64,000 bases of DNA from Xenorhabdus hominickii (lineage in GTDB: Bacteria > Pseudomonadota > Gammaproteobacteria > Enterobacterales > Enterobacteriaceae). The stretch is from contig NZ_NJAI01000001.1 of NCBI RefSeq assembly GCF_002632725.1, positions 1,119,882 to 1,183,881 of the forward strand, given 5' to 3'. How positions within the stretch are numbered: position 1 is the first letter of the stretch; every line of letters starts with the position of its first letter. The notes beneath the pieces are model-generated. The model made no database searches. It had not been told where the DNA came from and was given only the letters and a program-made list of their open reading frames with translations. Below, piece after piece: positions 59,167 to 64,000 of this stretch. The position numbers and the translations under genes were made by a program.

Positions 59167-60227
59167 TGAAAGCACTCAAATTTAATCAGATATGGGATGT
59201 TGAGATCCAAGAAGTTGAACCATTGCACTGTATTGAGCCGGATGATGTTGTGGTCGATATCGCAGTATGTGGGATTTGTGGTACTGATGTAGGGATTATC
59301 ACTGGCTCTTATCCTGTAGCAGTGCCGGGAACTACATTAGGTCATGAAACTACTGGTGTTGTAGCGCAAGTTGGCAGCGGTGTCACTCGTTTTCAAATTG
59401 GTGATCGTGTTGTCATTAATCCAACATACTCTTGTGGGCATTGCCGGATGTGTCAGACAGGCAATCTGAACCACTGTGAGATGAAGTTAGGTACAGAAGC
59501 GGGCGTTTCCTACGATGGTGCGTTTGCTGAGCAATATTTGGCAAAAGAGGGTTATCTGATCAAACTCGCTGATCATGTCAGTATGGAAGCTGCATCATTG
59601 ACAGAGCCATTAAGCTGCACACTGACCGGAGTGGATAAACTCGGGATCACCCATACGAATATTCGTGCAGCGGTGGCAGGCTCTGGGCCAATGGGGATGC
59701 TGTATCTTTGGGCGCTGCATGAACGGGGAGTTAATGCGTTCATGATCGAAAAAAATCCGAATCGAGTCCAGTTTGCCAGTCAGAACTTGCCTGCGGAATG
59801 TCGGTTATATACTGATTTTGCCGAAGCTCTGGTAAAGGAATACGGTGATCAAGCGGCTTTAATTGATTTATGTGTCGATACCACAGGGCAGTTAACCGAA
59901 TATGTTTTCGACCATTTGGCGCCGGGCGGTAAGTTGTTAAATGTCGCTTTAAAAGATAAACATGCCAGCCTCGATATACTGAAAATTGCAGATAAAAGTC
60001 TTTCTGTCATTGGTTCGATCGATTCCTTGAACAACAGTTTTGAGCGTGCTTACGCCATGATCCGTGATCGTGTGATCCCCGCAGATCGTTTGGTTAGTCA
60101 GGTCTTTGATTTTGAAGATTATCAGCAGGCATTTCTCACCGTGGGTTGTGATATTGCGGCTAAAACACAGATACCACTGAGTACACCAAACTGTAAGGTG
60201 TTGCTCCGTCTGTCTGATCTTAAGTAA
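59166..60227 (+). CDS. Zinc-dependent alcohol/polyol dehydrogenase (MDR family)
   Basis: A 353-aa medium-chain dehydrogenase. The catalytic zinc ligands are C38 in CGICGTDVG and H60-E61 in GHETTG; the structural zinc cysteines are C90, C93, C96 and C104. The nucleotide-binding loop is VAGSGPMGML (about 170-179). Relatives include threonine, sorbitol and 2-deoxy-scyllo-inosamine dehydrogenases, which oxidise a hydroxyl in a polyol or amino-cyclitol. It is translationally coupled to the aminotransferase and followed by the HAD gene after 10 bases. In an azasugar-type route it would fill the GutB1 role, oxidising an aminopolyol so that it closes to an iminosugar. Confidence 0.9.
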   Translation: MKALKFNQIWDVEIQEVEPLHCIEPDDVVVDIAVCGICGTDVGIITGSYPVAVPGTTLGHETTGVVAQVGSGVTRFQIGDRVVINPTYSCGHCRMCQTGNLNHCEMKLGTEAGVSYDGAFAEQYLAKEGYLIKLADHVSMEAASLTEPLSCTLTGVDKLGITHTNIRAAVAGSGPMGMLYLWALHERGVNAFMIEKNPNRVQFASQNLPAECRLYTDFAEALVKEYGDQAALIDLCVDTTGQLTEYVFDHLAPGGKLLNVALKDKHASLDILKIADKSLSVIGSIDSLNNSFERAYAMIRDRVIPADRLVSQVFDFEDYQQAFLTVGCDIAAKTQIPLSTPNCKVLLRLSDLK

Positions 60228-60237
60228 TGGAATATTT

Positions 60238-60882
60238 ATGATGGGTAAATTCAATGTTATTTTTGATATCGACGGGGTCATTGTCGACAGTGAGCAGCTA
60301 CACTTTGATGTGCTGCGTGAACTGGCACCTGACTACACGCACGATATTCAGCCACAACAATTGATTGGTTTGAGCTTGGTGGAAACACTGGATGCGATCG
60401 GTGTTCCATCACAGGCACAGCAAAGCATTACCGACAGGATCATATCGGTGTATCAGGATAAATTATCTGCTGGTTATTTACGGCCGGGAGTTGCTGATCT
60501 TATAGCTGCCTTGCAGAAAAATAGAATTGCGTTTGGGTTTGTTTCTACAGCCCCGCGTGAAGTTTGTCTGGCGAATCTGGGGTTATTGAATTTGGTTGAC
60601 GAACCTGCGCTGATTTCTGGTGATGATGTTGAACGAACCAAGCCTTTTCCTGATCCCTATCTGGCAATGCTGGAACTGAAAATGATGGATGTTCGGAAAA
60701 CCTTGGTGATTGAAGATACTGATTTGGGAATTATGGCGGCAAAACAAGCTAATATTCCACAAATATATGCTTGGCCTCATTCCTTGTCAGTAGCAGAACA
60801 ATATGAGCAAGCGACGAAAGTCATTAAGGCGCTGGGGGAGATACCTCAATTTTCCGAGCTGGAAAAAACCATAGCGGTGTAA
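60238..60882 (+). CDS. HAD-superfamily phosphatase (beta-phosphoglucomutase-like)
   Basis: A 214-aa HAD hydrolase with cap domain. Motif I is DIDGVIVDSE (D10 and D12), motif II FVSTAPRE, motif III the Lys in ERTKPFPDPY and motif IV IEDTDLGIMAA. It most likely removes phosphate from a small sugar or polyol phosphate; a mutase role is possible from the subgroup. Two ATGs are adjacent (60238 and 60241). It would fill the phosphatase step (Yktc1 in Bacillus, a different fold) if the cluster makes an azasugar. Confidence 0.88.
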   Translation: MMGKFNVIFDIDGVIVDSEQLHFDVLRELAPDYTHDIQPQQLIGLSLVETLDAIGVPSQAQQSITDRIISVYQDKLSAGYLRPGVADLIAALQKNRIAFGFVSTAPREVCLANLGLLNLVDEPALISGDDVERTKPFPDPYLAMLELKMMDVRKTLVIEDTDLGIMAAKQANIPQIYAWPHSLSVAEQYEQATKVIKALGEIPQFSELEKTIAV

Positions 60883-60912
60883 CGTAGATAAAAAGTGTGA
60901 TGGAGGCAGTGC

Positions 60913-62064
60913 GTGTCTGAGGAATGTAGAGTTTCATTGGTAAAACAGCCTGTGATGGCAACAAAGGTAGCTTTTTTAATTGCGGGTTTTAGTATGGCAA
61001 GTTGGGCGCCACTGATCCCGCTAGTGAAAGAACGATTATTACTTGATAACGGTGCCATGGGGCTATTGATGTTGGCATTTGGCATAGGATCTTTCGTGAT
61101 GATGCCTATTGCTGGGGTGTTGTCTGCCCGGTTTGGTTGCCGAAAGGTGTTTACCTTTTTTACCCTACTGGCAATTCTTATGCTGTCGGGATTGAGTATC
61201 TTACCGACACCTCCGACACTGGCCTGTGCGCTATTCATATTTGGAGCAGGAATTGGCGCAATGGATGTATCGGTCAATATCCACGCGGTCAATGTTGAGA
61301 AAAGAATACAACGTCCGATTATGTCAGGTTTTCATGCGTTGTTCAGTTTAGGCGGGATCGCGGGAGCTGGCTCGGTTAGTCTGTTACTGTTTATGGGAAT
61401 ATCCCCATTTTGGGTAATGGTGGGAGTGACATTATTTCTTATCCTATTGCTACTTCCTGTCTGGAATGGATTATTGGATGACTCAGACGCTGAGGATACC
61501 CCATTTTTTGCCTTACCTCGTGGTATTGTCATTCTGATTGGTTTTCTCTGTTTCATTGTTTATCTGATGGAAGGTTCCATGTTGGACTGGAGCGGGATCT
61601 TGCTGAGCAGCGTCCATAATATGGATAGCCATCAGGCAGGGTTGGGTTATACCTTGTTTGCTATTACCATGACATCCGGCCGGTTTTTTGGCGACAAAAT
61701 AATTGCCGCATGTGGATACCGACGGGTTTTTCTGGGAAGCGCCATTTTGGCAACATCAGGTTTTATCCTGATTTATCTGGCATCCGGTGTGATTGCGTTG
61801 GTAGTAGCATTCTTGCTGATAGGAGCCGGGTTGTCTAATTTGGCTCCCATGTTTTTTACTGCATCGGGGCAGCAAAAAACCATGCCTGATTCACTGGCTG
61901 TTTCTGCCGTTTCTACGATGGGATATTCAGGTATCTTGCTTGGGCCGGCGATTATTGGCGGCTTAGCCCATCAGATAACGTTGCACGGTGCTTTTGCCTG
62001 TATTGCCCTGTTGTCGCTTTCATTATTAATGGGGTATTGGTTGATCAATCCTGCCAGAAAATAA
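60913..62064 (+). CDS. Major facilitator superfamily transporter (YbjJ-like)
   Basis: A 383-aa protein with about 12 membrane segments. SMASWAPLIPLVKE at the first helix, GSFVMMPIAGVLSARFGCRK between helices 2 and 3, and SGFHALFSLGGIAGAG resemble E. coli YbjJ, whose substrate is not known. The start is GTG at 60913 with GGAGG 6 bases upstream; an ATG at 60955 is possible. It may export the product of the cluster or import its substrate. E. coli ybjJ also adjoins a HAD phosphatase gene (ybjI), so the pair may be older than the cluster. Confidence 0.88.
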   Translation: MSEECRVSLVKQPVMATKVAFLIAGFSMASWAPLIPLVKERLLLDNGAMGLLMLAFGIGSFVMMPIAGVLSARFGCRKVFTFFTLLAILMLSGLSILPTPPTLACALFIFGAGIGAMDVSVNIHAVNVEKRIQRPIMSGFHALFSLGGIAGAGSVSLLLFMGISPFWVMVGVTLFLILLLLPVWNGLLDDSDAEDTPFFALPRGIVILIGFLCFIVYLMEGSMLDWSGILLSSVHNMDSHQAGLGYTLFAITMTSGRFFGDKIIAACGYRRVFLGSAILATSGFILIYLASGVIALVVAFLLIGAGLSNLAPMFFTASGQQKTMPDSLAVSAVSTMGYSGILLGPAIIGGLAHQITLHGAFACIALLSLSLLMGYWLINPARK

Positions 62065-62078
62065 CAGAGGAAATATTG

Positions 62079-62684
62079 ATGAATTTGCTGCATTGCCATT
62101 GGCTTAATGAACCTGCTTCGTGGAAGCATCAAGAAGATGAACTTCATGTGACGACGGATAATCAAACTGATTTCTGGCGTGATACTTGGTATGGGTTTCA
62201 GCGCCATAGTGGTCATATTTTTGGTTGCTATGTTGATGATTCTCTTATTGAAGGTGGGTTCACTTTTCAGCTCTGCATTGAAGGGGGTTTTGAGCAGTTA
62301 TACGATCAGGCTGGCATGATGCTGTTGGTGGATGAACACCGTTGGTTGAAAGCCGGTATTGAGTATTCTGACGGGCAATCGACGATTGGCAGTGTGCTGA
62401 CAGACCCTTATTCTGACTGGGCAATGGGAACTTTCTTAGGCAATCCAGATAAATTTTGGCTGCGTCTGACTTATCAGGAAGAGGCAATACGGTTGCAATA
62501 TTCCATGGACGGTGTGACATGGCCACTCTTGCGGTTAGCTCCTTTTGTTATTGATAAACCCGGTAATCAGCCAGTGTTTGTCGGTGCTATGTGTTGTTCT
62601 CCTGAACGTGAAGGATTGCAGGTGAAATTCTCCGAATTCACATTGGTTTCATCGTTGAAAAAGCACCTGCATGATTTGAGTTAG
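62079..62684 (+). CDS. DUF1349-family protein (concanavalin-like fold)
   Basis: A 201-aa soluble protein without a signal peptide. It matches the DUF1349 pattern: WLNEPASWKHQEDELHVTTD near the start, TDFWRDTWYGFQRHSGHIFG, then QAGMMLLVDEHRWLKAGIEY and the C-terminal VFVGAMCCSPEREG. The family has a lectin/glucanase-like jelly-roll fold and includes yeast Ree1; its biochemical role is not settled, but sugar binding is plausible. The ATG at 62079 follows AGAGGAAA by 6 bases and the MFS stop by 14 bases, so it belongs to the same operon. Confidence 0.87.
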   Translation: MNLLHCHWLNEPASWKHQEDELHVTTDNQTDFWRDTWYGFQRHSGHIFGCYVDDSLIEGGFTFQLCIEGGFEQLYDQAGMMLLVDEHRWLKAGIEYSDGQSTIGSVLTDPYSDWAMGTFLGNPDKFWLRLTYQEEAIRLQYSMDGVTWPLLRLAPFVIDKPGNQPVFVGAMCCSPEREGLQVKFSEFTLVSSLKKHLHDLS

Positions 62685-62690
62685 TCGTTA

Positions 62691-62718
62691 AATCAAATTT
62701 CCAAACGAAGGTTTGATT
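62691..62718. terminator. Hairpin between the DUF1349 gene and thiH
   Basis: AATCAAA (62691-62697) pairs with TTTGATT (62712-62718), followed by CGATTTCTTTTAT. It is a weak stem placed where the cluster transcript should end. Confidence 0.4.
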
Positions 62719-62821
62719 CGATTTCTTTTATCTTATATCGATTATTATGGTGTGCGGTATAATGCTCATTAATGGCTTTTTTGCCTATTATGATCTTAAT
62801 TCCGCACATTAAATAGATGCA

Positions 62822-63946
62822 TTATCGCCCCAAATAATTGTCCCAATCCTTCCAAACTGGCTGTAAACCCGATTTCACCAAGGCTTTGGCCACCTGAAAA
62901 ACAGAGCGATCATCATTGGGAGAAAATTGCTCCAATTCGTGATGATCATCGGCATAACCGCCCGGCTGGGTTTTGGAGCCTGCGCTGATGTTATTGATTG
63001 CAAGTGGTACAACGTGATCGCGGAAAAACGGGGATTCACGGGTGGAAAGAGAGAGCTCTACATCCGGTGCCAACAAGCGGAATGCACAAATCAGTTGTAC
63101 CAATTCAGCTTCGCTCATCAACGAGGCGGGTTCAATTCCTCCTGCGCAGGGGCGTAGCCGTGGAAAGGAGATGGAATAACGGCTTTTCCAGAACTGCTTT
63201 TGCAGGAAGAAAAGATGCTCTGCGACCATATAGCAGTCGGTACGCCAATTGTGTGATAGCCCAATCAACGCACCTAGCCCAATTTTGTCGATCCCCGCTC
63301 GCCCAAGGCGTTCTGGCGTTTCCAATCGCCAGTGGAAATCTTGTTTTTTGCCTTTTAAATGGTGTAGTTGATAGCTGGGTTGATGGTAGGTCTCTTGATA
63401 GACCATCACGCCATCTAATCCCAGTATTTTCAGTTCAGCATATTCTCCTTGTGCCAATGGCTGGACTTCCATTGAGACAGAACTAAAGTGGCGGTGGATC
63501 AGAGGAAGATAGCGGCGAAAATAATCCATGCCAACTTTGTTTTGATGCTCTCCTGTCACCAGCAGAATATGTTCAAATCCCAGTTTTTTCAGCTCAAGGC
63601 ATTCTGCTTCTATTTCCTGCTCATTGAGTGTCTTGCGTTTAATGTGATTACTCATGGAGAAACCACAATAAGTGCAGTCATTGGCACACAGATTGGAAAG
63701 ATAGAGTGGGATAAAAAATCCCACGGTATTGCCGAACCGTTGGCGTGTCAGTTGCTGCGCACGTTGGGCTACCGGTTCAAGATAAGGCAGCGCTGCGGGA
63801 GAGAGTAACGCCATAAAATCATCCAGAGTTAGTCGATCGCTGCTTAGTGCATGTTTAATATTTTGTGGGGTTTTGCTGTTGATGCGTAGGGTGATGTCAT
63901 CCCAATTGAGTTCCTGCCAGCGCTGGCGAAACGAATTGCTTGTCAT
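62822..63946 (-). CDS. thiH: 2-iminoacetate synthase ThiH
   Basis: A 374-aa radical SAM tyrosine lyase (E. coli 377) that makes dehydroglycine for the thiazole ring of thiamine. The iron-sulfur cluster cysteines are in CANDCTYC (C-x3-C-x2-C), within LSNLCANDCTYCGFSMSN. It overlaps the thiG stop by 4 bases (ATGA). In E. coli thiH lies close to rpoC; here over 21 kb of mal and other genes separate them. Confidence 0.97.
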   Translation of the reverse strand: MTSNSFRQRWQELNWDDITLRINSKTPQNIKHALSSDRLTLDDFMALLSPAALPYLEPVAQRAQQLTRQRFGNTVGFFIPLYLSNLCANDCTYCGFSMSNHIKRKTLNEQEIEAECLELKKLGFEHILLVTGEHQNKVGMDYFRRYLPLIHRHFSSVSMEVQPLAQGEYAELKILGLDGVMVYQETYHQPSYQLHHLKGKKQDFHWRLETPERLGRAGIDKIGLGALIGLSHNWRTDCYMVAEHLFFLQKQFWKSRYSISFPRLRPCAGGIEPASLMSEAELVQLICAFRLLAPDVELSLSTRESPFFRDHVVPLAINNISAGSKTQPGGYADDHHELEQFSPNDDRSVFQVAKALVKSGLQPVWKDWDNYLGR

Positions 63947-63999
63947 AACGCCTCCAGAAAATCGGTCAGCGGGCTGGAAGCTTGAGCATGGGATTTCTG
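63943..63999 (-). CDS. thiG: Thiazole synthase ThiG, C-terminal end
   Basis: The last 18 codons before the stop read QKSHAQASSPLTDFLEAL on the minus strand, in frame into the ATGA overlap with thiH. Enterobacterial thiG ends in a similar ASSPLT segment and always precedes thiH, so this is the 3' end of thiG; the rest is outside the window. Confidence 0.8.
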   Translation of the reverse strand, partial: QKSHAQASSPLTDFLEAL

Positions 64000-64000
64000 A

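Noticed and set aside
60238..62064. HAD phosphatase and MFS as a ybjI-ybjJ pair unrelated to the aminotransferase
   Set aside because: Not fully rejected: the pair does recall ybjI-ybjJ, but the close spacing with the two upstream genes argues for one operon.

Overview
The window is a stretch of enterobacterial chromosome. Protein lengths and sequences track Escherichia coli family members closely (CRP 210 aa, PrkB 289 aa, RpoB 1342 aa), but the DNA is more AT-rich and carries a roughly 100 bp intergenic repeat (three copies here) that I associate with insect-pathogenic Morganellaceae. Photorhabdus or Xenorhabdus is my best guess; the genus is inference.

Layout. (1) 1-168: end of an IS1-family element that has cut off the start of an auxin-efflux-type permease gene (to 885). 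(2) 1352-7814: ppiA, pabA, an IS5-like relic, argD, crp, prkB, yheU and a yheT split by a 5-bp repeat. This follows E. coli gene order, with fic, yhfK and yhfA missing. (3) 7.9-15.1 kb: an insertion between yheT and yheS that holds a LysE-type exporter, murQ-murP (N-acetylmuramate uptake and use), an intact IS1-family element, 1.6 kb of very AT-rich DNA without genes, and a LysR regulator. (4) 15.1-28.7 kb: yheS, kefGB, yheV, slyD, slyX, fkpA, yheO, tusDCB, rpsL, rpsG, fusA, tuf, again in E. coli order. (5) 29.0-41.4 kb: directly after tuf comes secE-nusG-rplKAJL-rpoBC. In E. coli these two blocks lie far apart, each with its own tuf copy; the joint at tuf is what an inversion between the two tuf genes would give. 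(6) 41.7-57.2 kb: the whole maltose/maltodextrin regulon in one place: malM-lamB-malK / malEFG, malQ-malP / malT, with MalT-box-like sequences in the divergent promoters and a toxin-gene relic between malG and malQ. (7) 57.9-62.7 kb: a five-gene, same-strand cluster of class III aminotransferase, zinc alcohol dehydrogenase, HAD phosphatase, MFS transporter and DUF1349 protein. (8) 62.8 kb to end: thiH and the 3' end of thiG.

The most interesting part is region 7. Aminotransferase + phosphatase + zinc polyol dehydrogenase is the enzyme set used by Bacillus to turn a sugar phosphate into an azasugar (iminosugar) such as nojirimycin derivatives. With a transporter and a lectin-like-fold protein, and sited beside the maltodextrin genes, it may be a small aminopolyol or azasugar pathway. 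This is a hypothesis from family membership and gene order only.

I saw no tRNA, rRNA or CRISPR array. Starts were chosen by Shine-Dalgarno spacing and family length where noted.
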